Assembly (NCBI RefSeq): GCF_020184175.1
Contig: NC_065532.1
Coordinates: 9,238,001 to 9,302,000, forward strand
From: Aphis gossypii
Taxonomy: Eukaryota > Arthropoda > Insecta > Hemiptera > Aphididae
Reading direction: 5' to 3'
Length of the DNA stretch: 64,000 bases
Shown: positions 24,296 to 36,996 of the stretch, piece by piece
How positions within the stretch are numbered: position 1 is the first letter of the stretch
How the letters are laid out: each line of letters begins with the position of its first letter
Program-made: the position numbers and the translations under genes
The notes under the pieces: model-generated
What the model saw: the letters and a program-made list of their open reading frames with translations, nothing else
What the model was told of the DNA's origin: nothing
Databases searched by the model: none

Positions 24296-27200
24296 ATGGG
24301 ATCGCTGTTCCGCAGCGAGGAAATGGTCCTGTGTCAGTTATTTTTGCCGAGTGAAGCCGTTTATTCTTGCTTATCCGAACTAGGAGAATTGGGCTTGGTT
24401 CAGTTCCGGGATGTTAGTATATAAATAATAAGGCAGCTAATTTTTTCTTCTAATTTTTGGTAATCATATTTATTTTGCTTTTTCATTTTCATTTTTTCTC
24501 GATGGTCAGTTGAATCCTGATATGAATGTTTATCAACGGAAGTTTGTCAGCGATGTTCGCCGCTGCCATGAAATGGGACGTAAACTCATGTATTTGAGAA
24601 AGGAGATTAATAAGGATGGAATACCTGTGATGGATACAGGTGAAAATCCCGAAGCCCCTCAGCCCCGTGGAATGATTGACCTTGAAGTAATTCATCTGTC
24701 AATTACTTATAATATACCTATTTATTTTTTTATTCCATAATATTATAGTATATCCTTCATTCTACTTCTACTTTACTTTCACTCCAATGTATATGTTTCT
24801 ATGTATACATTTAAATAGAAGTTTATTTTGTATTCAAGTTTTAAAATTTAAAATAACAAGAATTAAAAAGTACATTTCCATTATAATCTATAATTACACT
24901 AAAATTTAAAGAACCTTGAATATTTTATTAATCTTATTACTTTTGTAGAATTTTTAAGTTATTTTGTTTTGTATATTTTATTTTAGGCTATCTTAGAAGA
25001 ATTAGAAAATGATTTAAGAGAAGTAAATAATAATGCTGAAGATTTAAAACATATTTTTCTTGAGTTAACAGAACTCAAACATATCTTAAAAAAAACTGAA
25101 GTAATCTTTAATGAGGTACCTAATTTTTTTTTTAACTTACTATTTTTAAAATGAATATTTGAAGTTCTCTAAGTAGGCTTCTGCTGTATAATAATAATTA
25201 GCAATACCTAAATTAAATAAAAAATTGTTAGATTAGTTAAATATGCATTTATGTCTATTAGGTACTAATTAAAATAATATTTCCATAAAATGGATGGTAC
25301 CTAGTTGTCGAGAAATTTTAAGACAAATAATATGCTATTATATTATAATGATTTCATAAGTTTCAGTATCTGGCAACATCAAATTTAACAGAAAGCACCA
25401 CACTGGCACACTATAGTTGGATCTTAAAGTTTTTATTTGGATTTCTATCATTTTCTTACTTCACTGCATTTTTTTATTCTTATGATTAGATTAGCATTTT
25501 TTTTCTACTTTTTAATTGCTTGAAAGTGTTATCAATTTGTACTTTATTTTTAATTGTACAAATGTAGGATTTGCAAGCTGTTCCTTTTAGCTTATAGAAA
25601 AAAAATCATAATTTTTAGTTGGGTATTTAATTCATAAAATTATAAATAAGTTTGAATTAAATTTTATTTATAACAAATTTAATAGGTAGTGATTCTATAT
25701 AGTGTTTGGAATTATTTAACTAAAATATATTATATATTGTATTAATCCAAAATATATTCCCCCAGTTCTTTATTAAATTTTTAAAGAATATATATTAATC
25801 TATCCTCTAAAATGTATTGTTGCCAAATAATATTTTAAATAGTATTTTATTAGGTTTAGGTATAGTATGAACTATATGTTACTGCTTATAATTTACATGT
25901 TTGCATCTTCTGTACAGTTAACATAACACCGCACTCTCATTCTCTTTTAACTGTATCATTAATGAAAAAAGCTATTTCTCAATATTTATTTTTATATCCT
26001 TTTTTTCGATGGTGAAATGATAAGAGAATAAAAAATGATGGAGATTTCATCTGTTATGTGGTAGAGGTAAAAGAACAGAATACATGTTATTCTGTAGCAG
26101 AAAAATATTTAAGAAAAATAATTTAAGTATTGTATGTATAGTAAACTCTTATTTGACAATGTTAACTGGTATAATATATGTACATAAAAAAAAAAAATTG
26201 CATTAATATTTTTAATTTTGGTATAGATTATTATTTAAAATTTTTGTACTTCAATATAGGCATTTAAATATTAATAATATTGTTTATTTTTATGTCATTG
26301 ATGATTGGAATTATATTATCATGTTTAAAATGTTTTTTATGTTATTTGGTTTTTGGTTTTTAAATTAAATTTAAAAATTAATCTCTATCAATAAAATCTT
26401 TAATTTTTCAATCCTATGTATGCATGTCATAGTAATACATTACATATCATTAAGATTAACAGTATAAAGATATTACGTTAACATGGCAAGATAATTTTCA
26501 TTTAAAGCATGCATTTTTTGACGTGGGTAATATAAGTTATTTAAACAAACCTTTACTCAAATTATTAAAGTATATTGTTAAGTCATTGCGAAAATAAATA
26601 TATTTTATTAGTAAGAATCCATTTTGAGCTTTTCAAACTATTTATAAATTACCTAGATTATTTTTTTAAATCATTAAACAAATTATATCAATTTTCAATA
26701 ATCACTTTCATAATATTAGTTTACCTACTTTACACTATGACTATTGTAAAAAGGGAAACTTGAAGTACAAAGTTTCTGCTTTAATTATTTATTGATCATT
26801 TTTATTAACTAGTTATGCTTTTTAAGCTTTCTTATTTTATTTGTTTAATTTTTATTATTAGTAAGCATTAAATGTTGTATTATACCTACCTAAATGTTCT
26901 ACAAACTTCATTTAACACAGGTTTATACATTTTTATGAAGCAAATAATTATATTATTTATTAAAAAATACATTAGTGTAATGTATATTTTTTTATTTTGA
27001 TGCTGGCTTTTTCATACAATCATTTTTATCATATAATTACTATAAAAAAAATATTTGTCTGTTGTGGTGGTGTGTGTTCATGTGTCGTCCTTATGTGCAC
27101 ATGTGTTGATGTGTGTGTATGTTTTGTCAGGTTAATCAGCAAATGGGTATCGCAGTTGCTTCGCAGACGGCTGACCCAAGTTGGGAGGACGAGCAAGTGA

Positions 27201-30200
27201 CACTGCTAGGCAAAGAAGGGCTTCGCACCGGCGGTCGTGTTTGCTCATTAGGGTACGGTTTTACAATATTTTTATATGTAATATTGGTTTTAAATGTTTT
27301 AATTGCTATATACTTTGATATTCTATTCAATAAAATCATGTAATCTGTGAGATTATAAATATACTATTATTTAGGTATTCCACTCAATAATTAATCTGGG
27401 GTTCAAAAATATTGAAAAGATAAGAGTCAAAATTTGAACCAGAAAAGATTGGGAACTACTATTTTAGGTAGATTCTCTAAATGTGTTATTATGATCTTAT
27501 GGGTTTATTGACTAGTTCTGATTTAACATTTTGTGAATTTTCTTAGTAATTAATATTTATATTATCCTTATTAGTTACAAAAATTCACTATCATATTAAT
27601 TCCAATACTATTTTTATAATGGATTTAATTTAATTTTCTAATTCAGGTTGTTTTAATTGTTTTATTTATTTTAATGTATTGAAAGTTTTATATTTAGATT
27701 TATAACAATGCTTATAACTGTTTTTTGAAAATCTGTTTATAAAAAAGCTGAATAAAACCTTTATTTTCATTTTTTGACACTAGCTGTAGCCAAAACCAAG
27801 AGCTTACACGCAACAAAAATATTCACGAGAATTCACACACATGGAATTTTTGATCATGTATTGAAATTATTTCAATTGAAACTCGATAAATTGAAATAAT
27901 TATTATTTTATTTTTTCTTTAATAAATAAAAAATTATCGAACATTTTTATTTATAATATGAACAAATGAAACTTTAATATGTATGTAATATTATATTATT
28001 AGCTTACCTATTATCTAAAAATTATTTTATTCTAAAAAAATATTCCACAATTATACCATAATTTTAGTTTTATTTACTTACAATTTTAATAGTCTGGCTA
28101 ATATGGTTTTGTCTTCATTGCTTTAATATGTCTAATAAATGTTAAACTATGTTTCATAAACTAATACTTAACTTTAAAACTAAAGATTTGTAGCTGGAGT
28201 CATACTACGTGAAAAAGTTCCTAAATTTGAGACGATGTTATGGCGTGTATGTCGTGGAAATGTATTTTTGAGACTGGCAGAAATTGAAACTCCATTAGAA
28301 GACCCATTAACTGTAAGAATAAATTATAGTAAAACAATAAATAATATTAGGTTATATATATACGGTGAAATCATTTTTAAAAAATTGTATAACTTTAATA
28401 ATTATTTTTAAATACATAATAAAAATGATTGGTCAATTTTTTATGTATAAAAAAATGGTTCAAGTACATAATTGCTCTATTATACAGTAAGTGTCAAGTG
28501 TACAATATTGTCATTGAGTAGGTCATCGTAGATGTATTATATATGTATTAAATTAAAATTCAATGATAAATAATTGCATGTAAAAAAACAATCTTGAGTA
28601 AAGATGGTCTGTCAGCCTTAATACTACACTCTGTCTCACAAAAAAAAGAACTGTTTTGCTTATATAGACTGATGATGACTGACTAGAATGCTTTTGACTG
28701 ATACCAATGTTATTGACATGTTAAATAAATGGAGGAAACATTTTGGTTGGGACACATTTTACTTCTCTTACAGTAATTTATTTTATTATTATTGTAATTA
28801 ATATGGTAGGTTGATTTCAATTTTAGCAGACATCACATTTATTATAAAATTAATTATTCTAATAGTATATTATATTTATCTCATATATAATTTTTTATTA
28901 AATTGTTAGTCAATATAAGTTTACCATAGAATGGTTTGATTAGGGTTGAATAGGTTTATGGTATAAATACTATATCAGCAGTACCTAACTTAAAATGTAT
29001 CAAAATATTTTAAAAGTTTCATCAAGTATAGAAAGTGATAATTTACTTAAACAGTAGAATGTTACAAGTTTCAAACATGTTACAAAAGTTGATTGCTGAT
29101 TTACGACTACGAATATCCAATTACATAAAAACTAAACTACAGACATTTATAAAAGTAATGGTAGAATTACGCTCAACTTTTTTTTATAACTCTTATGAGC
29201 AAAACTTAAATTGAATAAGTTAATAGTTTAATTTAGTTTAAGATAAAATTTAATTTTTAACTACCAAATATTTTTAAAATGTTCGCTATTTTGTTGAATT
29301 TGTTTTAAATTCTAACTTGAAACATTCTTAAAAAAATATTTTTAATGTATGCTTAATTTTTTATAATATTTTAATAAAATAACTGTATTAGAATTTCTTT
29401 AAAAACAGTTTATGAGGAACCTTGTATTAAATTTTCAAAATATTAGAACTAGCAAAAAATTTTTTCCTCATTTATAAAAATTAATAATACAAACATTTAA
29501 TAAAAGATTATTTATTATTAAATTATAATGGTAAAAATTAATTTTGTCAAAATCTGGTTTTGAATAAAAATTTGTTTTCTCTAATTTTTTTTTTTTTGTT
29601 CTATCCTTCAATTACTACCTAGTACCACTTTTCTTTCATAATAGATATTAAAGTTAAAGATTAAATTATACTACTCTAAAAATTAATGATAAATAAATAT
29701 TATTTTAACATCAATACATTTATCGTTCTGTTTAGAATCTAAATATAATATTTTTGATTTAATTTCTAAAACTTAGTGACTATCAAACAATAAATTGTAT
29801 GCATTTGTAATAAAAATTTTTTAACTTTAGAGAAATCCAGTTCACAAATCCATTTTCATAATATTCTTCCAAGGTGATCAACTGAAAACTCGAATACATA
29901 AAATATGTGAAGGATTTCGTGCCACACTATACCCATGTCCTGAAACTCCATCTCAACGTCGTGAAATGGCTATGAAAGTTACGACACGAATTGAAGATTT
30001 AAATACTGTATGTAATTTTTAACTTTTGTCAAATGTCAATTTTTTAGCAAAAAATCTATTATATTTATTATAGATACTGGGCAAAACACAAAAACGTCGT
30101 CATCGTGTGCTTGTTGCTGCTGCTAAAAATATAAAAAATTGGTTTATTAAAGTTGTTAAGATCAAAGCAATTTATCATACATTAAATTTATTTAATTTGG

Positions 30201-33200
30201 ACGTCACACAAAAATGTTTAATCGCCGAATGTTGGGTACCTTTACTTGATATTGAAACTATACAATTGGCTTTACGTAGAGGAACTGTAAGTCTTACAAA
30301 ATTATAACAAATTAATATGAAATGTATCTTGAATTTTTTAACTTAATATTTTTATAGAAACGTAGAGGTAGTTCTGTATCACACATATTAAATAAAATTA
30401 ACACATCTGAAGATCCACCAACTTATAATAGAACAAATAAATTTACAAGTGGTTTCCAAAACTTAGTGGATGCTTATGGAATTGCTAGTTACAGAGAAAT
30501 AAATCCAAGTAAACTTCATAATATAAAGTATTTCAATTCAAGTTAAATAACATTTATATTATTTTTTAATTCCGTCTTAACTTTTTGAATTCTGGCATGG
30601 TTAGAATATTGAAAAATGAAATAGCCAAGGTCTTACTTAATTTGTTATAAACCAGTTTTAAGCCCCGATTTATATATTATATATTTGATAAGAAATAATT
30701 GTGAACACTAATTGGCATTACAAATTTATTTTCTGATTGTCTATTGAAGTATCAAATGCATAGTAATTATAAAATATATTATAGGATTACATTTCTTAAA
30801 TATATTAAGAGTGTTTTCAATCAGCATTTCCCTATAAGTAAGTTTACTTGGTTTTATTTTTATTTTATGACATATTCATAAAAATTATTCAAGTACAACT
30901 GATAACGTATACAATTCTTTGTAAATACTATACTATCAATGAATCAATCACATTTTAAAATTATTTTTAGTATATTGTAATATGATTGGAAATCATTGTT
31001 CTATATTTAATGGCAATTTAATATTATGTTTATCAATAATATCATTAATTGTGAATGTATTTTTTACTAACCACGAATATCATTGAAACTTAACATATTG
31101 CATTGTGTTAGTTTGTAAATAAGATTGTGGTGGAGGATTTAAAGACTGTATGTAATTTTTAACTTTTGTCAAATGTCAATTTTTTAGCAAAAAATCTATT
31201 ATATTTATTATAGATACTGGGCAAAACACAAAAACGTCGTCATCGTGTGCTTGTTGCTGCTACTAAAAATATAAAAAATTGGTTTATTAAAGTTATTAAG
31301 ATGAAAGCAATTTATCATACCATGAATTCATTTAATTTTGATGTCACACAGAAATGTTTAATTGCTGAATGCTGGGTACCTTTACATGATATTAAAATTA
31401 TACAATCAGCTTTACATAGAGGGATTGTAAGTCCTTATAAAATTATAATAAATTAATATGAAATGTATCTTGAATTTTTTAACTTAATATTTTTATAGAA
31501 ACGTAGAGGTAGTTCTGTATCACACATATTAAATAAAATTAACACATCTGAAGATCCACCAACTTATAATAGAACAAATAAATTTACAAGTGGTTTCCAA
31601 AACTTAGTAGATGCTTATGGAATTGCTAGTTACAGAGAAATAAATCCAAGTAAATTTCATAATATTAAATATTTCAATTAAAGATTAGTACCACTTATGT
31701 TATTTTTTAATTTCAGCACCATTTACCATAATCAGTTTTCCATTTTTGTTTGCTGTGATGTTTGGAGATCTTGGTCATGGATGTTTGATGGTTTTGTTTG
31801 CTGCTTTTTTAGTTTTACGTGAAAAATCATTAGCTGCAAAAAAAACCGACAATGAAGTATACATATTATATTATATTCTTCATAAGTACATAAAAATTTG
31901 AATTTTTTTTTTATAATTTAATATTATTTATTTTAGGTATGGAATATATTTTTTGCTGGACGTTACATAATATTACTTATGGGTCTTTTTTCTATGTATA
32001 CTGGTTTTATATACAATGATATATTTTCTAAATCAATCAATTTGTTTGGATCATATTGGCATATAAACTACAATCAATCAACTGTAATGGTTAATAAATG
32101 TTTACAGTTAAATCCTTCATTATCATCAAATTATGATCAAGTTCCATATCCAGTAGGACTTGACCCTGTGTGGCAGGTAAAAAAAATGAATGGTATTACA
32201 GTCGACTACTAAATGGTTTTATATAAAAATTAATATTTATTTTTCTAGTTGGCATTAAACAAAATTGTGTTTTTAAATGCATATAAAATGAAAATTTCCA
32301 TTATAATTGGTGTATTACACATGTTGAGTGGCGTGTGTTTAAGTTTGTATAATTATATGTAAGGGTATTAAAATATTTTTACTTTTATTGATTGACATTT
32401 CCATAATAATTGTATTAAATATTATTTAATAAACAATTCAATTTTCAGATATTTTAAAGATCGGCTTTCTATTTATTGTGATTTTATTCCACAAGTGATA
32501 TTCTTAACATTTCTATTTCTTTATATGGTTTTGTTGATGTTTATTAAATGGATATCGTATGGACCACAAAACGGTATGTAAAGCTATTTAGCTATAGGTA
32601 GTATTTAATTATTTTTATCAATAATCTATAATTAATTGAAAATATTTATAGATTTTCCTCATAGTCCTGCATGTGCACCATCAATTTTAATCACATTTAT
32701 TAATATGGTGTTATTCAAAGAAGCTGATGAATTAAAAAATTGTAATACAATTTACATGTTTGCTGGACAAGTAACTAAATTCCTTAATGCATTATCTTTT
32801 AACACATTCAATAAAAAATATATTATTAAGTTTTTGAGTGAATATTACATCTACTTTTATAAATATATAATATTTTCTTTAGGGTGCTGTGCAAAAGATT
32901 TTAGTCATTGTAGCACTTTTGTGTGTACCAATTATGTTGCTTGCCAAACCTATATGCATTATGCGTCAACAGAAAGATAAATATGCACAAGTAAATTATT
33001 TATAATATTAAATAAAATAAAAAATATAAATATTTATTAAGTATTAATACATCAATTATATTTTTACTCTTTTGCAGTTAGCTAATGTTCATGCAACAAC
33101 TGAAAACGGTGATGCAGGTGCTGGTCGAGTAGTTCAACAACCATCACCATCAGCTGGTGGACACGATGAAAATGAGATCGGTGAACTCTTTATTCACCAA

Positions 33201-33848
33201 GGCATTCATACAATTGAATTTGTACTTGGATCTATAAGTCATACAGCTTCATACCTTCGCTTATGGGCTCTTTCTTTAGCTCATGCACGTAAGTCATACA
33301 TAGTTATTTCATATTTGTATCATTCGCTGTTCATTGTACATCAATTCAAAAAATATTTTTAAAAACTTTTTTAGAATTATCTGAAGTGTTATGGAGTATG
33401 GTGATGACTAAAGGTCTGATATTGAATTCATGGATAGGTGGAGTTTGGTTGTGTTTTGTCTTTGGTTTTTGGGCAATACTAACAGTCGGCATTCTTGTGC
33501 TGATGGAAGGTCTTTCTGCATTTTTACATACCCTTCGTTTGCACTGGTAAAATAATTTTTTTATTGAAACATTTCAAAAGAAACTATAAAATTAATTATT
33601 ATTTAATAATTTTATGAGTTACATCTAAAACATTGATTTGAATAAGTTGTTAAATTATGTTTGTACTTCTTTTTACTTCTTAATTAATACATAGGTATTT
33701 AATACATTTATAATTTAACATTAATGTAATATAATTTTTTTTTAGGGTTGAGTTCCAAAGCAAATTTTACAAAGGACTTGGTTATGCATTTACACCATTT
33801 TCTTTTGAACTTATTATAAATCCTGCTTGGAATGAGGTTGAAGAATAA
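24296..33848 (+). CDS. V-type proton ATPase 116 kDa subunit a
   Basis: Subunit a is the static membrane stator of the V-ATPase. Its C-terminal half forms the proton half-channels facing the c-ring. Seventeen exons splice in phase: 24296-24412, 24510-24686, 24987-25115, 27131-27252, 28186-28312, 29831-30007, 30074-30286, 30358-30508, 31717-31856, 31937-32176, 32249-32358, 32449-32573, 32652-32770, 32883-32990, 33078-33288, 33375-33546 and 33746-33848. They encode 846 residues, the usual length. Landmarks are MGSLFRSEEMVLCQLF, ELGLVQFRDLNP and MDTGENPEAP in the cytosolic domain, PFLFAVMFGDLGHG at the first membrane helix, and [20 protein letters not shown], which carries the essential channel arginine. 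Exons 7 and 8 have duplicates (31214-31426, 31499-31649), described separately. The stop lies inside an AATAAA. Confidence 0.97.
29160..29750. repeat. Copy of the dispersed AT-rich repeat in a V-ATPase intron
   Basis: The segment with TTATGAGGAACCTTGTATT (about 29410) matches about 1047-1065 in the first repeat almost exactly. It ends with ATCAATACATTTATCG and TTTAGAATCTAAA near 29711-29748. It lies wholly within the intron before exon 6. Limits are approximate. Confidence 0.55.
29994..30585 (+). repeat. V-ATPase exon 7-8 cassette, copy 1
   Basis: It contains exon 7a (30074-30286, 71 codons, phase 0 to 0) and exon 8a (30358-30508, phase 0 to 1). Homology to copy 2 begins inside the last bases of exon 6 and ends at a TTATTTTTTAATTCCGT stretch. 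In copy 2 that stretch is the TTTCAG acceptor of exon 9; in copy 1 it has lost the AG. Exon 7a keeps the residues typical of the family, such as IYHTLN and ALRRGT. Confidence 0.9.
30586..31133. other. Spacer between the two V-ATPase cassettes
   Basis: AT-rich sequence without an exon-like segment. I see no second copy of exon 9 here, so the duplication did not extend downstream. Confidence 0.6.
31134..31716 (+). repeat. V-ATPase exon 7-8 cassette, copy 2
   Basis: It contains exon 7b (31214-31426) and exon 8b (31499-31649), both open with intact AG and GT sites. Exon 8b differs from 8a by one synonymous base in 151. Exon 7b differs from 7a by about 21 bases in 213, giving 12 amino-acid changes in 71 residues, none in its first 48 bases. 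Changes include IYHTMNS for IYHTLNL and ALHRGI for ALRRGT. Splicing 8a to 7b would shift the frame into an early stop, so the cassettes can only be alternatives (7a-8a, 7a-8b or 7b-8b). It could be a real alternative exon or a decaying one. Confidence 0.9.
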
Positions 33849-34710
33849 ATAAAAATTTAATGTTTTGGGATCACATAATAATATGTATAATATAATATCT
33901 GTCATCTATAATGCTATAATATAAATAGGTTCTTTTTTTGTTCAATCGAAGATTTTAGAAATAATATATTAATATGTTTAATGTTATATAGGTACTAATA
34001 ACAAATGAGAAAACATGCTCTGTATAATGGTGTTATATAATATACACATAAGCTATATATTTTATTAATTAAAATGGTTAATCTGTATTGTATTTTAAAA
34101 TACCCAAGTCCTAAATATAAAAAAATGAATAAATACTCTTTGTTTACATTACCAAAAATTGAAATAACTATAATTGAGTATAATATATATAAATTATGAA
34201 TAAAGTAAATAGAAATTAGTATATTATCCAAAGGATATTTGTAAATATTTTTATCCATGAAAATGGAATCATGAAACAGTTAAAGAAGTAATAGTATAAC
34301 ACTGTTGTAATTTATTTACGTACCCATTTATTAATTTAAATCAACTAACGAGTTACTACCTTATTTGAACAACAATGTAATTCCTCACAATATTTGATGG
34401 GATATTAAATACTGAATTAAAATAGAATCTTTAACACCAAATTATCACTTTTAAGAAATTATACAGCCTGAAGAATATTAAACGATCAACAGTTACCAAA
34501 CATTGACTTAGGTGATATTGATGTATTATATGACATCACCAATTTTTTATAACTATGAATAATTTATTAATATTTATGTAATTGCATTTAATTTATGAAT
34601 AAATGATTAATTCATTCAATGAATTATTAATGAATTTAAAATGTGTGAAACTATAATTTGGTTGGAACTATAATAATGATCAAACATATTTCTTGATAAA
34701 ACACTAATAC

Positions 34711-34956
34711 AAGTGCTGTAACTACCCTCCGTGGTGCCCTTGACGAATTTTATTTTGGCACTTATTTTTGTTTTATTTCATAGGTATCTATAATTTTTAT
34801 ATAAATATAATAAATAATATTATTACATACTGCCATATTTTTTAGATAATCGAGTCTCAAAACTAAGTTACAAAAAAAAAAATTTTTTTTTATTTAACTC
34901 AAATGTGCCCCTATACATTACTGCGACAATGTCGACAACCTCTAGTTACGGCACTG
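34711..34956. mobile_element. 246-bp hAT-like MITE
   Basis: It starts AAGTGCTGTAACTA and ends TAGTTACGGCACTG, its inverse with two mismatches. It is flanked by a perfect 8-bp duplication, ACTAATAC at 34703-34710 and 34957-34964. TIR length and 8-bp duplication fit the hAT superfamily. There is no ORF. Confidence 0.8.
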
Positions 34957-35174
34957 ACTAATACATTAATAAGTAATAACCTGAAACCTTGTGTCTTAAT
35001 CTTCATTCAAAGATACTTATATGACTTTATAATATAAAATAAGTTTGTATCCAGTATACAATACATGTGTTACAATATGTAATGAACTTTTATTTTGACT
35101 ATGTACATTGTACAGGTTTTGTTTATTGTAGCGAGCTATAAGTATTTACTTTTGTAGTTGTGTATATTATGTAT

Positions 35175-35545
35175 TGTGAGTAGTTGTACATGCGACAAAC
35201 CCGGTTTAGGGATGAGCATATTAACAAAGTTGGGCCAGGGAATATATTTGGATAATCGGAACAAATGAGCCAAGTTGTACTATATTATACTATTGTATTA
35301 TTTATGGGTATGAGACTGCGATGTTATTTTTGGGATATCCATGGGAGAGCATCCAGCACACGTGTGTGAGATGTGGAACAGGATGGCATGGGTATCCTTT
35401 GGCTGTGGGGTCAGCTTGAACAACTGTGGAAAGGGTGAATACACTTTGATCCAGCAAAGTTACTCTACATTTTGATTGAAACTTGTCAGACTTGTCTGTG
35501 GCCTCACCGTGCTACCAGCCACACCTCTCTTCACACACATCTTGC
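35175..35545. other. GC-richer island of unknown nature
   Basis: This stretch is visibly richer in G and C than the AT-rich spacer around it, most clearly from 35315. On the minus strand about 35308-35480 is open for some 55 codons, with no family I recognise. It could be an old SINE or transposon piece or a non-coding RNA. No clear Pol III A/B boxes or TIRs were found. Confidence 0.3.
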
Positions 35546-36995
35546 TCACTTGCTGTTATATGTATTATGTTAAAAGTTTAAATAAAATAATGGATATTTG
35601 TAATTAAATAGGTCACATATTATACAAAATAATACCAGAGTTGCATATAAATTGTTCAACCTTTCTATCCGATCTAGTTAGAAGTTCATTATAGTAAAAA
35701 AGTCATTAATTACTTACGTTAAGATAAATTCTTTCCCCATAAATGCTTGAAGTGTTACATAATCCAAATCATCCCTTACATCTAAAAATAACTTAAATCT
35801 TGATACACAAATGTTATTTCTTTAATATTTTATATTCACAAATAATGCTATAATATTGGTTTTATTATTAATTTTAAGTATTAAATCAAAATATCTAAAA
35901 GATAACTATACAGTCTAATAGACCAACTCAATATTGAATTACTAATGTAAATTGTCGAAAACAATTTTTTAAATATTTTTATAAGAATAGTGCAAAATAT
36001 TGTTATTAATTTTAAGAAATATACTTATTTAGTATAGATCATATATCTTTCCAACAGTACAATGTTACCTATGAAAAATGTATTGTGAACATTACAATAT
36101 TATTTAACTTAAATTTTATTTTATTAATTTGACAAAAATAGTAATAAAACAGTAATAACTAATAACTAATAAAGTAATAACATTATAATGCAGAATATAG
36201 TATGAAAAATTGTAATTTGTAGATAAAAACAAACTTATTTTACTCAAGCCTACATAATAGAAGTTTTTTGAATGTGATAATATATTGAGATATTATAGAT
36301 GATAATTAAATTTCAAAATTAATTAGTATTTAATCATACAACCATTAATATTAAATAATTACAATAATCAGAAAATATTTATAGTTAATTTAGAGAATAT
36401 ATTAACATTAATTTATACTAAAACCCAGTTTATGTTGTTAATTTTTTGGATGAACATTTTGTTAAAAATATATTAGATATACTCAGATAATTCATATATG
36501 AATTGTAGTTTAGTACACATTTTGTTGGATATAATTAAATAACTAATGTATGGTTATAATTTTATTGATTATTAGATAATTTAAAAATTACTTTATAAAT
36601 GTAATTATTAATAATTCATTCCATTCATGATTATAAATTCCTTATTCCCATTCTTCAGATAAATATAAAACACTAACACATATAGACCAAAGTTAACCTT
36701 AATTAAGCACTATTTAATTTTTTTGTTTGTATTTTGGTTAATTTAGATTCAAGATTGATAGTTATCAATTTAATGTTTTTATTTAAATACTTGTAAATCA
36801 TACTTAATAGTTAAATAGTTTTTTTTAAAAACATTAATTTTTTTAACGTATATTTAACAATAAATTATTTCTGTTAAATTTTACTTAGGTCACGACAACC
36901 ATCTACTTAAATAAAAAAACAATATTCCTTTACTTAAATATTTGTAATGAATAATATAAATATTTAAAGTACAAAATATTATTAATCAGACTTAG
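35546..36995. other. Intergenic, no gene seen
   Basis: Very AT-rich spacer downstream of both the V-ATPase gene and the converging Derlin-1 gene. Confidence 0.6.
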
Positions 36996-36996
36996 T

